From Bacillus_BD oryzisoli (GTDB taxonomy: Bacteria > Bacillota > Bacilli > Bacillales > Cytobacillaceae): DNA of 64,000 nt. The translations under genes and the position numbers were made by a program. Below, piece after piece: positions 18,061 through 27,172 of the stretch. Below the pieces are notes generated by a model. It was not told the origin of the DNA and did no database searches. It worked only from the letters and a program-made list of their open reading frames with translations. Position 1 is the stretch's first letter. Each line of letters starts with the position of its first letter. The DNA lies in assembly GCF_036670025.1 (NCBI RefSeq), contig NZ_CP137640.1, forward strand, positions 1,956,001 to 2,020,000, in the 5' to 3' direction.

Positions 18061-19409
18061 GATTGCAACGGTGCTGGTATTCTTCCAGCGCGCCGAATCA
18101 TTTTTTCTGAGCTGTAAGGATTTACGCCCATAACAGGTGCACGACCCAGCAAGCCGCCAAACTCTACCATATCACCTTCTTTTTTACCTGGTACAGGTAT
18201 GACACGTACTGCGGTTGTTTTTTTATTAATCATACCAATTGCTGCTTCATCTGCGATAATGGCGGAAAGAGTAGCAGGAGTTACATCACCTGTTAAAGCA
18301 ATCATATCAAGACCAACAGAGCATACACATGTCATGGCTTCAAGCTTTGACAATGTCAGGGCATTATCGATGATGCCGCGGATCATTCCGTTATCTTCAC
18401 TAACAGGAATAAATGCACCGCTTAAGCCGCCGACATAAGAACTAGCCATGGCTCCGCCTTTTTTTACCGCATCATTCATTAAGGCGAGAGCAGCGATTGT
18501 GCCATGGGTTCCAACTCTTTCTAAGCCAATTTCTTCAAGAATTTCTGCGACACTGTCATTTTGGGCATTTGTTGGAGCAAGTGATAAATCCATGATCCCA
18601 AATGGAACGTTCAAGCGCTCTGCCACGACACGGCCGATTAATTCTCCGGCACGGGTAATCTTAAAGGCTGTTTTTTTAATGATATCGGCAACTTCGCCAA
18701 GATCGGAATCAGGGTATCTTTTCAATGCATTTAATACGACACCTGGTCCACTTACACCAACGTTTAATACAACCTCGCCTTCACCTGCACCGTGAAAAGC
18801 TCCAGCCATAAATGGATTGTCTTCCACAGGGTTACAGAACACAACGAGCTTTGCACAGGCAAGTCCGTTTTCATGCTTTGTTCGCTCAGCAGCTTCTTTA
18901 ATAATGTTCCCCATTTGTTTAACTGCATCCATGTTGATGCCTGAGCGGGTGGAAGCTACAGAAACCGAAGCACATACACGTTGTGTCACACTTAAAGCTT
19001 CTGGAAGTGCATCAAGTAATGTTTGATCCCCTTTTGAAACTCCTTTATGTATAAGTGCAGAAAATCCGCCGATAAAATCAACTCCGAGAGAAACTGCCGC
19101 CCGGTCAAGTGTCTTTGCTAGTTCGACTGCTTGCTCTTTCGTGGCCTGACCAAGTATCTCTGAAATGGGGGTGATGGAGATTCTTTTATTAATGATTGGA
19201 ATTCCGAATTCTTTTTCCGCTTTCTCTGCTACATCCTTTAAATCTTTTGCATATGTTGTGATTTTCTCATATACACGCTTGTTCATTTTTTCAAAATCAC
19301 GATCGGCACAATCGCGAAGATTGATTCCCATCGTTACAGTCCGGATATCTAAATTTTCGACTTGAACCATGCGAATCGTTTCAATCATTTCATTAATAGC
19401 AATGTTCAT
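18048..19409 (-). CDS. PFL family protein (UPF0210/DUF711)
   Basis: 453 residues matching the UPF0210 family, related in fold to glycyl-radical enzymes but without a characterised reaction. Recognisable segments are NLDIRTVTMGINLRDCAD near the N-terminus, GVDFIGGFSALIHKG, and the glycine-rich GAFHGAGEGEVVLNVGVSGPGVV. AAGGGGG precedes the ATG. It is co-transcribed behind the ACT-domain gene (19 bases apart), a pairing conserved in many Firmicutes, which suggests the ACT protein senses a ligand for it. Confidence 0.85.
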   Translation of the reverse strand: MNIAINEMIETIRMVQVENLDIRTVTMGINLRDCADRDFEKMNKRVYEKITTYAKDLKDVAEKAEKEFGIPIINKRISITPISEILGQATKEQAVELAKTLDRAAVSLGVDFIGGFSALIHKGVSKGDQTLLDALPEALSVTQRVCASVSVASTRSGINMDAVKQMGNIIKEAAERTKHENGLACAKLVVFCNPVEDNPFMAGAFHGAGEGEVVLNVGVSGPGVVLNALKRYPDSDLGEVADIIKKTAFKITRAGELIGRVVAERLNVPFGIMDLSLAPTNAQNDSVAEILEEIGLERVGTHGTIAALALMNDAVKKGGAMASSYVGGLSGAFIPVSEDNGMIRGIIDNALTLSKLEAMTCVCSVGLDMIALTGDVTPATLSAIIADEAAIGMINKKTTAVRVIPVPGKKEGDMVEFGGLLGRAPVMGVNPYSSEKMIRRAGRIPAPLQSLIN

Positions 19410-19428
19410 GGATGAAAAACCCCCTTTC

Positions 19429-19704
19429 TTAAACGCGATGCATTGCTTGGAAAATTTCTTCTAATTGCAGGGTGATGTTTAAACCAAGAGCATCACCAAT
19501 TTCGGTTAATTGCTTTTGTAGTCCTTCAAGGTCGTGATAATCAGTAACATCGACAAGCATCATCATCGTGAAAAAATCCTGTAAAATCGTTTGACTGATG
19601 TCGAGAATATTTACTTTGTTTTCAGATAAAATGGTTGTTACTTTGGCAATAATACCTACTTGGTCTTTCCCAACCACACTTACAATTGCCCGTCTTTGCT
19701 TCAT
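19429..19704 (-). CDS. ACT domain-containing protein (UPF0237)
   Basis: 91 residues forming a single ACT domain (VSVVGKDQVGIIAKVTTIL at the start). Such free-standing domains bind amino acids or similar ligands and regulate partners. I chose the ATG at 19704, preceded by GAGGTGA at 6 bases; a GTG three codons upstream lies inside that SD. It is the first gene of a two-gene unit with the UPF0210 protein. Confidence 0.85.
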   Translation of the reverse strand: MKQRRAIVSVVGKDQVGIIAKVTTILSENKVNILDISQTILQDFFTMMMLVDVTDYHDLEGLQKQLTEIGDALGLNITLQLEEIFQAMHRV

Positions 19705-19857
19705 TTCGTTCACCTCGGAGTCATAATTTGTCGCGTATTCAAGTCAATATTATTCTCTTTTTTCACTATATATATATATTGTAGAATAATGTGAAAAAAT
19801 ATCAATATTTTTAACACTCATTCATTTCGGAATAGAGCATCAGCCTGGTATGAAGTA

Positions 19858-19886
19858 TTGACATCTGAACTCTTCGTGTGCATAAT
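19858..19886 (+). promoter_or_regulatory. Sigma-A promoter of proBA
   Basis: TTGACA (19858-19863), 17-base spacer, CATAAT (19881-19886). It lies just upstream of the T-box. Confidence 0.75.
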
Positions 19887-19894
19887 AATAAAAA

Positions 19895-20146
19895 ATGAAC
19901 GATATTTGAACGTCGACGATGGATCAGTACGAGATCCTTTTTGTGCAAGAGAGTGAGGTTTGTAGCTGGAAGACCTCATCACAAGAAAGCCTCAGAACCT
20001 GCCGTCCGAGTCCTGTGTTAAACACGGGCGCTAAAGTTTAGCGTTATCCAATCAAGCGGAATGCTGATTTCGGCATTCAATGAAGGTGGTACCACGGAAA
20101 CTAGCCCTTTTCGTCCTTTACATAGAGGATGAAAAGGGCTTTTTGT
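19895..20146 (+). promoter_or_regulatory. T-box riboswitch (Pro specifier) of proBA
   Basis: A T-box leader. The specifier loop has GAA-CCT-GC with the proline codon CCT at 19998-20000. The T-box motif AATGAAGGTGGTACCACGG is at 20079-20097 and the terminator at 20104-20144. Uncharged tRNA-Pro should turn on proBA. The codon agrees with the downstream pathway. Confidence 0.9.
20104..20144 (+). terminator. Regulated terminator of the proBA T-box
   Basis: GCCCTTTTCGTCCT pairs with AGAGGATGAAAAGGGC, then TTTTT. Confidence 0.88.
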
Positions 20147-20249
20147 GTAACGTGGACCACTAATAAAGTCTTATTCTTTTTGAATTAATGTCTGGAAACT
20201 GAAAATTATGAATATGTTTGTTAAAATATAAGAAGCAGAGGGTTGAACA

Positions 20250-21356
20250 ATGGAGAAGAAACGAATTGTTGTTAAGATTGGTAGCAGTTCATTAACAAAC
20301 TCAAAGGGTGAAATTGATCAAGAAAAGTTTAGCGATCATGTTGAAGCAGTTGCTGCGCTGCGAGAACAGGGCCATGAAGTTTTATTAGTATCATCAGGAG
20401 CAGTAGCGGCTGGTTTTTCCAGACTTGGCTATCCTACAAGGCCTGTAACACTTAAAGGAAAACAGGCTGCTGCCGCTGTCGGGCAAAGTTTATTAATACA
20501 ATCGTATATTGAACAGTTCAGTGGCTTTAATATTATACCAGCGCAAATATTATTAACCAGAAATGACTTTTCGAAAAAGGACCGTTATCGAAATGCCTTT
20601 CAGACCATTTCCGAACTTTTGGATAGGGGGATTTTACCGATTATTAATGAAAACGACACGGTGTCGGTTCAAGAACTTACATTTGGTGACAATGATATGC
20701 TGTCAGCACTGGTCAGCGGACTCGTACATGCTGAACAATTGATTATTTTAACAGATATCAATGGCCTTTATGATTCGAATCCTCAAGTGAATCCTCTAGC
20801 AAAGAAATGGACCCACATCGCTGATATTACGGATGAGATGATGAGTGCAGCAGGGGAGTCAGGTTCAAAGGTCGGTACCGGCGGAATGAGATCCAAATTG
20901 GAAGCCGCTAAAACAGCATTGTCCCTTGGAGTCAAAGTCTTCATCGGCAAAGGGTCTGGTAAAATGAAATTATTGGAAATCCTTGCTGGGAACGGAGATG
21001 GAACCTATATTGGCGACGACACTCTGACAACGATCAATACCCCAAAGCAATGGATTGCTCTTCATTCAGAGGTAGCTGGAAAAGTATATATTGACCGTGG
21101 TGCGGAATTGGCCATGACTCTTGAAGGCAGAAGTTTATTGCCAGCGGGGATTTATGATATTGTTGGCAGGTTCGAAAAAGGAGATGTTGTAGAGGTTTTT
21201 GGTTCAACAGGTCTAATTGGTAAAGGGGAAGTATATTATTCTTCAGAAGAATTGAAAAAGGTAATGGGAAAACGAAGTGATGAAGTAGAAAAAGAAATGG
21301 TAGTCGCAGCTATCGAAGTGATTCATCGGGATAATTGGGTGAAAGTAGACAAATAA
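20250..21356 (+). CDS. proB: Glutamate 5-kinase
   Basis: 368 residues. The amino-acid-kinase domain (about 1-260) has KIGSSSLT, SSGAVAAGF and the NENDTVS and GTGGM loops. It is followed by a C-terminal PUA domain (about 275-365). It phosphorylates glutamate in the first step of proline synthesis. The paired T-box shows tRNA-Pro control, so it belongs to the biosynthetic rather than the osmostress proline route. GCAGAGGG is the SD. Confidence 0.94.
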   Translation: MEKKRIVVKIGSSSLTNSKGEIDQEKFSDHVEAVAALREQGHEVLLVSSGAVAAGFSRLGYPTRPVTLKGKQAAAAVGQSLLIQSYIEQFSGFNIIPAQILLTRNDFSKKDRYRNAFQTISELLDRGILPIINENDTVSVQELTFGDNDMLSALVSGLVHAEQLIILTDINGLYDSNPQVNPLAKKWTHIADITDEMMSAAGESGSKVGTGGMRSKLEAAKTALSLGVKVFIGKGSGKMKLLEILAGNGDGTYIGDDTLTTINTPKQWIALHSEVAGKVYIDRGAELAMTLEGRSLLPAGIYDIVGRFEKGDVVEVFGSTGLIGKGEVYYSSEELKKVMGKRSDEVEKEMVVAAIEVIHRDNWVKVDK

Positions 21357-21367
21357 GGAGGAAAATC

Positions 21368-22615
21368 ATGAGCGAAGTGTTAGAAAAAGGGAGAGCAGCT
21401 AAAAAGGCAAGTTTTCAATTAAACGGAAAAACAACGGCAGAAAAAAATGAAGCGTTAGCGCGCATATCCGAGCAGCTGATCATTGACCAAGCTGAAATTT
21501 TGGCAGAAAATTCCAAAGACTTAGAACATGGAAAACAGAAAGGACTGTCAGATTCAGTCTTAGACCGGATTATGCTGAATGAAAAACGAATAAAGGATAT
21601 GTCAGAGGCTATCCAGCAATTAATTAAACTTGAGGATCCAGTCGGTGAGATCCTTGAGACGATCCATAAGGAAAATGGATTAATCATTGAAAGTAAACGG
21701 GTACCGATTGGTGTCATCGGGATGATTTATGAGGCAAGACCAAATGTGACAATTGATGCTGCCACATTGGCAGTGAAAACAGGTAATGCCATCATTTTAA
21801 GAGGAAGTTCATCAGCACAATATTCTAATTATGTATTGACGAAGACAATTCATCGCGCACTTGCCAAAACAAATCTGCCAATAGATGCAGTACAATCGAT
21901 TGAAAATACAAATCGAGAAAGTGCAAAAGAATTGTTCCACTTAAATGACTATTTAGATGTGTTAATTCCACGTGGAGGCAAAAGTCTAATCGATACCGTA
22001 GTGAAGGAAGCATCTGTACCGGTTATAGAAACTGGTGCAGGAAACTGTCATCTATTTATTGATGAAAGTGCTAAACTGGAAATGGCTGTTCGTATTTCCA
22101 TTAATGGGAAAACACAGCGGCCATCTGTATGTAACGCGATTGAATCAATCCTGGTTCATGAAAACTGGTTTAATCAATATGGCGAAGAGCTAGTTGCTGC
22201 TTTAACAGAAAAAGGCGTGGAAATTATTGGTGATGAAAAGGTTTGTCAAAAATTACCATCCACAAAACCTGCAAGTGAAGAGGATTGGTACACAGAATTT
22301 CTAGCTCTTACAGTTAGTATAAAGGTTGTTTCAAATGTAGATGAAGCGATCGAGCATATCAATAAATACGGCACAAGGCATTCTGAAGCCATCATTACTG
22401 AAAATCAAGAGCACGCAAATAGTTTCTTAACTTTTGTTGATGCTGCAGCAGTTTATCATAACGCGTCGACAAGGTTTACGGATGGATTTGAGTTTGGTTT
22501 TGGTGCAGAAATTGGAATTAGCACGCAAAAATTACATGCACGCGGACCTATGGGATTAAAAGCGTTAACATCTAATAAATACTTTATTCGCGGCGAAGGT
22601 CAGGTACGAGGGTAA
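21368..22615 (+). CDS. proA: Glutamate-5-semialdehyde dehydrogenase (gamma-glutamyl phosphate reductase)
   Basis: 415 residues, ALDH superfamily. The catalytic Cys is in ETGAGNCHLF (about residue 230), with GVIGMIYEARPNVTIDA and the C-terminal GFGAEIGISTQKLHARGPMGL. It reduces glutamyl phosphate with NADPH. The ATG at 21368 follows AAGGAGG; the longer in-frame reading from 21335 overlaps proB and lacks an SD. Confidence 0.94.
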   Translation: MSEVLEKGRAAKKASFQLNGKTTAEKNEALARISEQLIIDQAEILAENSKDLEHGKQKGLSDSVLDRIMLNEKRIKDMSEAIQQLIKLEDPVGEILETIHKENGLIIESKRVPIGVIGMIYEARPNVTIDAATLAVKTGNAIILRGSSSAQYSNYVLTKTIHRALAKTNLPIDAVQSIENTNRESAKELFHLNDYLDVLIPRGGKSLIDTVVKEASVPVIETGAGNCHLFIDESAKLEMAVRISINGKTQRPSVCNAIESILVHENWFNQYGEELVAALTEKGVEIIGDEKVCQKLPSTKPASEEDWYTEFLALTVSIKVVSNVDEAIEHINKYGTRHSEAIITENQEHANSFLTFVDAAAVYHNASTRFTDGFEFGFGAEIGISTQKLHARGPMGLKALTSNKYFIRGEGQVRG

Positions 22616-22629
22616 TAGCCATAGTTACT

Positions 22630-22665
22630 AAGAGGAAGGATAGTCCAGAGGCTATCCTTCCTCTT
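22630..22665. terminator. Strong hairpin after proBA
   Basis: A 14-base inverted repeat, AAGAGGAAGGATAG / CTATCCTTCCTCTT, with an 8-base loop, starting 15 bases after the proA stop. No U-run follows, so its terminator role is less certain than for the others. Confidence 0.5.
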
Positions 22666-22756
22666 GGTATGTAATAAAGAATGGTTATATATTTGGGGTA
22701 AATTGATCGCTTGGGATTTTACATAAAGTAACATATAAACTAACTGGTTCATTACT

Positions 22757-23024
22757 TTAGTTTTTAAATGCAAACTCTTCATCCCCTGATGCATGAATGA
22801 GATCATGCCGTAATGCCCGTTTCTTTTCCATTAATGATTAATGTTCCATTGCCTTTTAACACATGTAGAAATAATTCTGAACCTGGATGAGTATGGGTGG
22901 GGAGTTCCTTACCAGGTATGAAACTAAGCAAAAATACTGTATTTCCACCCTCATTGAATAAGATTCGTTTCGTAAAACGGTTTTCACTATACTCAATCGC
23001 ATCTAAAATTGATTTTTTTTCCAT
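22757..23024 (-). pseudogene. Frameshifted cupin-domain protein gene
   Basis: The open part (22803-23024, 73 residues) encodes a single cupin domain. Its metal-site motif is PTHTHPGSELFLHVLKGNG, and it breaks off after GKETGITA. Reading on in the next frame gives DLIHASGDEEFAFKN and a stop at 22757-22759, exactly the expected last strands of a small cupin. A 1-base insertion or 2-base loss near 22803-22806 explains the break. AGAGGT precedes the ATG. The shortened protein would miss the final beta strands and is probably inactive; a sequencing error is the alternative. Confidence 0.75.
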
Positions 23025-23341
23025 TGGTATATACCTCTATTTTTTCAATCTATCATAGATTTTTTACCTTATATTGAAATACGATGCATTTTAGCATCGG
23101 CTAAAAGAGATTAGAGAGCTTCGTTGTGGCTGTAATATTGATTTAGGATTATAATAGTGCAAGGGTTACGAAATTCTCATTATTTCTCGGGAAACCGCAA
23201 AAATAGACATTTCAGCTCATGTGGTTGTCATCTACTGTAATATCTTTGGGATTTTATTGTTAAATTGTCACAAAGAGGCGGTTTATCAATCAAATGTCAC
23301 GTATTTTTTAACAAGCATTATCGGTAAGGGAGTCGATAATA
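23025..23341. other. Intergenic region without gene
   Basis: 317 bases between the divergent cupin remnant and the HAD gene. It holds a small hairpin (GATGC / GCATC around 23083-23100) and a TATAAT near 23150 without a convincing -35. I see no ORF with an SD, and no known riboswitch. Confidence 0.6.
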
Positions 23342-24088
23342 TTGAATTATTCGCAATCAAATAGGGAAATAAAATTAATCGCATTAGATATGGATGGTAC
23401 ATTATTAAATAACCAGCAGGAAGTATCCAATTCAAACCGTGAAGCGATTAGTCAAGCTAAAGAAAAAGGAGTACAGGTTATACTTTGTACGGGACGCTCG
23501 ATCATGACATGTCACGAATATGCCAAATCTCTTAATCTGTTATCAAATTTAGTTACAGTAAATGGCGGTGAAATATGGGATCAAGGAAAGCTGTTGGAAA
23601 GAAATGCGCTACAATCTGAACAGGTCCAATGGATGTGGGAACTTTCGCAAACATATGGAACAAAGTACTGGGCGACAAGTATTGACCGTGTTTGGCGAAA
23701 TCAAATGCCTGACAACATTTTAGCTCATCAATGGCTCAAGTTTGGTTATGATATTGATGATACCGAGATTAGGCATGCGATCTTAAAACAGCTCAAAGAT
23801 AAGCCATTTCTTGAAACGAGCAATTCTAGTCCGGTAAATATTGAAATTAATGCTGCAGGCATTAACAAAGCACAAGCGATAACGAAAGTTTGTGACCGTT
23901 TGAATCTATCGTTAGACAATGTTATGGCTATCGGGGATAGTTTAAATGATATCCTGATGATTCAAAAATCAGGTCTTGGTGTTGCAATGGGAAATGCTCA
24001 GGAAGAAGTGAAGCATGCTGCTGATTGGGTAACAATCACGAATCAAGAAGACGGAGTAGCAGAGGCAATAAAGCAATGGGTATTATAA
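23342..24088 (+). CDS. HAD-IIB (Cof-type) phosphatase
   Basis: 248 residues. HAD motif I is LDMDGTLLN (about 13-21), motif II CTGRS, and motifs III/IV the Lys and GDSLNDILM near residue 200. The small cap between them is typical of Cof/YwpJ-like sugar-phosphate or cofactor phosphatases. It is somewhat shorter than the usual 260-290 residues. The start is TTG with AAGGGAG 9 bases upstream. The substrate is unknown. Confidence 0.85.
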   Translation: MNYSQSNREIKLIALDMDGTLLNNQQEVSNSNREAISQAKEKGVQVILCTGRSIMTCHEYAKSLNLLSNLVTVNGGEIWDQGKLLERNALQSEQVQWMWELSQTYGTKYWATSIDRVWRNQMPDNILAHQWLKFGYDIDDTEIRHAILKQLKDKPFLETSNSSPVNIEINAAGINKAQAITKVCDRLNLSLDNVMAIGDSLNDILMIQKSGLGVAMGNAQEEVKHAADWVTITNQEDGVAEAIKQWVL

Positions 24089-24157
24089 TATTTCAATTTA
24101 CTTGAAAAAGTCATGTACCTCCTTAAAATAAGAAATATAGTTATAGGGGGAGAATGT

Positions 24158-24577
24158 ATGTTAAAGACAACGAAAAAGTTAATAAACGAACAAGAAGTGA
24201 TATGGATATTAAAAGAAATTGTAGAAAAATCTTATGAAGAAATAAAAGATGAGGAAGTTCTGCTTTGTTTGGAATGTGCGGACGTTGATTTGGAAATTGC
24301 TACCTCAAATCACTTTGAATTTCAAGAAGCGATTAAAAAGAATTTTGAACTAGATAAATTTGGCGAGATCCTTGATTATGATGGGTATCGACAATTAATG
24401 TATGAGTTGTATGATTATTTTATTGAACTGCATATTTCTAGCGGCTTTTTTGACTTTTTTCCTGAAGGTGAATATGAAGTAGAGGGAGAAATGATATTAT
24501 CCGATTCCGATATTATTGCGCCGAAAGGGAAATTTTACGCTCCGTTTGAGCATGCATTGCTAAACAATAAATCCTGA
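24158..24577 (+). CDS. Conserved-looking acidic protein, function unknown
   Basis: 139 residues, clearly acidic, with no signal peptide or membrane segment and no motif I recognise. The ATG at 24158 has GGGGGAGA 6 bases upstream, much better than the alternative ATG at 24113. It lies 69 bases after the HAD gene on the same strand, so the two may be co-transcribed. Confidence 0.65.
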   Translation: MLKTTKKLINEQEVIWILKEIVEKSYEEIKDEEVLLCLECADVDLEIATSNHFEFQEAIKKNFELDKFGEILDYDGYRQLMYELYDYFIELHISSGFFDFFPEGEYEVEGEMILSDSDIIAPKGKFYAPFEHALLNNKS

Positions 24578-24811
24578 TTGTTTGTTAATGTGAACAGAAT
24601 CAATTGACAAAACAGTTTTTATTAAATATAGTAGTTTTATATACTTGACGACGTTTATTAAGCATGTAAAAGATAGGATGAGTATCTTCAGGATCTCTTC
24701 TTATCTTACTCTATATTGTATAGTATATCGCAAAAATTTTTAACATTAAAACCAAGTAAACTTATAAGATATATTAGAAAAGGGAGTTTTAAAGCGAGAA
24801 AGGGGCGATAA

Positions 24812-25624
24812 ATGATGAAAAAATCAGTATTTATAAAATGGAAGAATGAACAATTAGCGGCGGTGATTGATTATCCTACAAACTTGGAGGAAGGGAAAAA
24901 CTATCCCCTTATCATTATTTGTCATGGCTTTATTGGCAGCAAGGTGGGTGTTGACAGGTTATTTGTGAAAGCTGCAAAAGAACTGACTCAAGATCAATTC
25001 ATTGTTTTGCGCTTTGATCTCTCGGGCTGTGGAGAAAGCAGCGGTGAATATGGAAGAACAGGATTACATGATTTTATTAATCAATTAGAAACTGTGATTG
25101 ATTTTGCTTGTCGAGTAAAACACGTGGATCCTGAACAAATCACTGTACTTGGACATAGTTTAGGTGGGGCAACAGCTGTATTAACAGCAGTTAATGATAA
25201 ACGGGTTAAACGTTTAATTCTCTGGTCTGCTGTGGCTAATCCATATGAAGATATTCGCAGGATTGTGGGCAAAGAAACAGTCCGTTCCTTAAAGTACCGG
25301 TCTGAAATTGATTATTTAGGTTACACACTGACAGAGCCTTTCTTTGAATCATTGGCACGCTACCAACCGTTACAAATAGCTGATCGTTTTATTGGAAATG
25401 TACTGATTGTCCATGGCACTGGCGATGAAGAGATCCCTGTCCGTTATGCAAAAGACTATGAACAGGCGTTTTCGAAACGGGCATGTGGAAATGCAGCAAG
25501 CTATGAGATTGCTGGAGCCAACCATACCATTTCCAATGGCGGACATTTTACAGACCTAATCCATATTACGAGGAAATGGATCAGAAATGACATGAAAATA
25601 ACCCTAAATCAAAACGTATCTTGA
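24812..25624 (+). CDS. Alpha/beta hydrolase (serine esterase/dienelactone-hydrolase-like)
   Basis: 270 residues. CHGFIGSK forms the oxyanion region, GHSLGGA the nucleophile elbow (about residue 115), VHGTGDEEIPV carries the acid and GANHTISNGG the His. This composition is seen in peptidase S9-like and cinnamoyl-esterase-like intracellular hydrolases. AAAGGGG precedes the ATG. It is probably cytoplasmic. The substrate is unknown. Confidence 0.82.
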   Translation: MMKKSVFIKWKNEQLAAVIDYPTNLEEGKNYPLIIICHGFIGSKVGVDRLFVKAAKELTQDQFIVLRFDLSGCGESSGEYGRTGLHDFINQLETVIDFACRVKHVDPEQITVLGHSLGGATAVLTAVNDKRVKRLILWSAVANPYEDIRRIVGKETVRSLKYRSEIDYLGYTLTEPFFESLARYQPLQIADRFIGNVLIVHGTGDEEIPVRYAKDYEQAFSKRACGNAASYEIAGANHTISNGGHFTDLIHITRKWIRNDMKITLNQNVS

Positions 25625-25687
25625 AACTTTTTATCGAGCTTTGCGTTTGAATAACAGATAAGATTATTCAAGGAGTGAGCAGTAGAA

Positions 25688-26353
25688 ATGGAAAAAGAAG
25701 TACAGGGGAAAAAGCCAGGACCAATGCTGTTGGGAATGTTTTGGAGTCCAGGGGAACAATTTAATAAGATCCGCCAAAATCAGCGGATATGGATTCCACT
25801 CTTGATTGTCACTGTGTTAAATATTGCTGCGTATCTGACTATAGCGTTGTCAATGACAACAGAGGATTTAATGCTGCCTGGTATGACATTTGATGAAGCG
25901 GCAATGACGCTTGCAATTGCAAAAGCGACAACCGCTGTGTCCGGATTTGTAGCACCTATTTTTGCTATTTTGGTTTCAACGCTTATTCATTTTATTATTG
26001 TGAAGACCGCTAGAAAAGAAACATCATTTAAGCAATTATTCTCAATGAATACATATATTTATTTTATTAGTGCTGTTGGATCATTATTAAATTTCGCTAT
26101 TATGGCAGTGATCGGCATGAGCAGTACAGATGGGTATATCACAAGTCTTGCTCATTTATTAAATAGTAAATCAAGCGTGTTAGGTGCATTCGAGTTATTT
26201 AGTATTTGGACAATGATTTTAACCGCACTTGGGTTACATAAGGTTGGTCAGCTTTCTAAAGCAGTATCCTTTACGATCGTCATTATCTTCTTCTTGATTA
26301 GACTTAGTTTTGCTGCACTGGGTACCTTAATTTCCGGGATAACTGGACTATAA
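25688..26353 (+). CDS. Yip1-family membrane protein
   Basis: 221 residues with about five membrane segments. The N-terminal soluble part contains MFWSPGEQFNKIRQNQRIWIPLLI, typical of Yip1-domain proteins such as B. subtilis YknW. YknW assists assembly of the YknXYZ exporter, but no such transporter is encoded nearby, so the function is open. AAGGAGTGAGC serves as SD. A strong terminator follows. Confidence 0.78.
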   Translation: MEKEVQGKKPGPMLLGMFWSPGEQFNKIRQNQRIWIPLLIVTVLNIAAYLTIALSMTTEDLMLPGMTFDEAAMTLAIAKATTAVSGFVAPIFAILVSTLIHFIIVKTARKETSFKQLFSMNTYIYFISAVGSLLNFAIMAVIGMSSTDGYITSLAHLLNSKSSVLGAFELFSIWTMILTALGLHKVGQLSKAVSFTIVIIFFLIRLSFAALGTLISGITGL

Positions 26354-26378
26354 GGAAATGAAAAATTTGCATTGGTGT

Positions 26379-26434
26379 AAACGTGAATAAACAAACAAAC
26401 AGGGTTTCCTGTCTGTTTGTTTATTCACGTTTTT
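26379..26434 (+). terminator. Terminator after the Yip1 gene
   Basis: A very long stem of about 24 bp (AAACGTGAATAAACAAACA... with one mismatch), a 4-base loop, and a short T tract. It may also act on the convergent Spo0E-like gene starting 10 bases on. Confidence 0.88.
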
Positions 26435-26444
26435 ATGAAAAAAC

Positions 26445-26651
26445 TCAAAGATCTGATGTATTGTTGCAGCTTTGCTTATCAAAAGATTGATATAAATATA
26501 TATACTCATCTAGTTTTTGACTAAGATGGAGGGTTTTTTCATGATTTAACCCTTCTTTTATCCCGGTAAGAACAAGCTGCTCTCTCAAGGATTGAATATG
26601 CTGCAGCAATTTCGTTTTTAATAATGGATGATTGGTCGCCGCTATATCCAT
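26445..26651 (-). CDS. Spo0E-family aspartyl-phosphate phosphatase
   Basis: About 68 residues, mostly helical. The family motif SQKLDEYI lies near residue 45; Ser-x-x-x-Asp is the core of Spo0E-like proteins that dephosphorylate Spo0A~P. Paired ATG codons at 26654 and 26651 both follow GGGGGT; spacing favours 26651. It would delay entry into sporulation (inference from the family). It could also act on another response regulator. Confidence 0.8.
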   Translation of the reverse strand: MDIAATNHPLLKTKLLQHIQSLREQLVLTGIKEGLNHEKTLHLSQKLDEYIYLYQSFDKQSCNNTSDL

Positions 26652-26854
26652 CATATACCCCCGTGCTTATTTTATCCTAGTTCTTTTGTAACAGTTTTCG
26701 GACCTGTTATATGTGATTTTTCACACAATTCAGTATTATCCTAACCATTTTAACATAAAGCGAAGAAGAATATACAGAAAAAGTCTGTAAATTTCGATTT
26801 AGTTTTTTGTTTCCATTTAATTCATTTGTTCCCAAATCATTTGGTTTTTATACA

Positions 26855-26888
26855 AAAAAGAAGGAAGCTGATTTAACAGCTCCCTTCT
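26855..26888 (-). terminator. Terminator of the YpzG-like gene
   Basis: On the minus strand AGAAGGGAGCTG pairs with CAGCTTCCTTCT, followed by six T. Confidence 0.85.
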
Positions 26889-26904
26889 ACTTGAATCAGC
26901 TTTC

Positions 26905-27057
26905 TTACCAATGATGGGCCTTCGCGTTACTGCGCAAAATAATATTATTTTGACTTCTCTTTGTTTGTCCATTTACTTGTGACTTTTGATGCTTAGGTCT
27001 TGTCCAAGTATGAAGGAAAAGCTCAGAGTGAGAATCTACATGATCTCTGTAACTCAT
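26905..27057 (-). CDS. ypzG: YpzG-like small protein
   Basis: 50 residues, beginning MSYRDHVDSHSELF and ending QNNIILRSNAKAHHW. These are the conserved ends of the Bacillaceae YpzG family, of unknown function. AGAGGTGA lies 4 bases before the ATG and a terminator follows 17 bases after the stop. It is basic and asparagine-rich, like several small sporulation-associated proteins, but no role is established. Confidence 0.82.
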   Translation of the reverse strand: MSYRDHVDSHSELFLHTWTRPKHQKSQVNGQTKRSQNNIILRSNAKAHHW

Positions 27058-27172
27058 CGAATCACCTCTTCATTAGAATCGCTGAAACTAGTGATAACCA
27101 ATTAAGGTATCATTTTTCAGTATGCAGTAAATAAAGCATTCCTATTCATGTAAAAGGGCAAAATTCTATGGT

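Noticed and set aside
18199..19365. Plus-strand ORFs across the UPF0210 gene
   Set aside because: Antisense shadows of an intact conserved gene.
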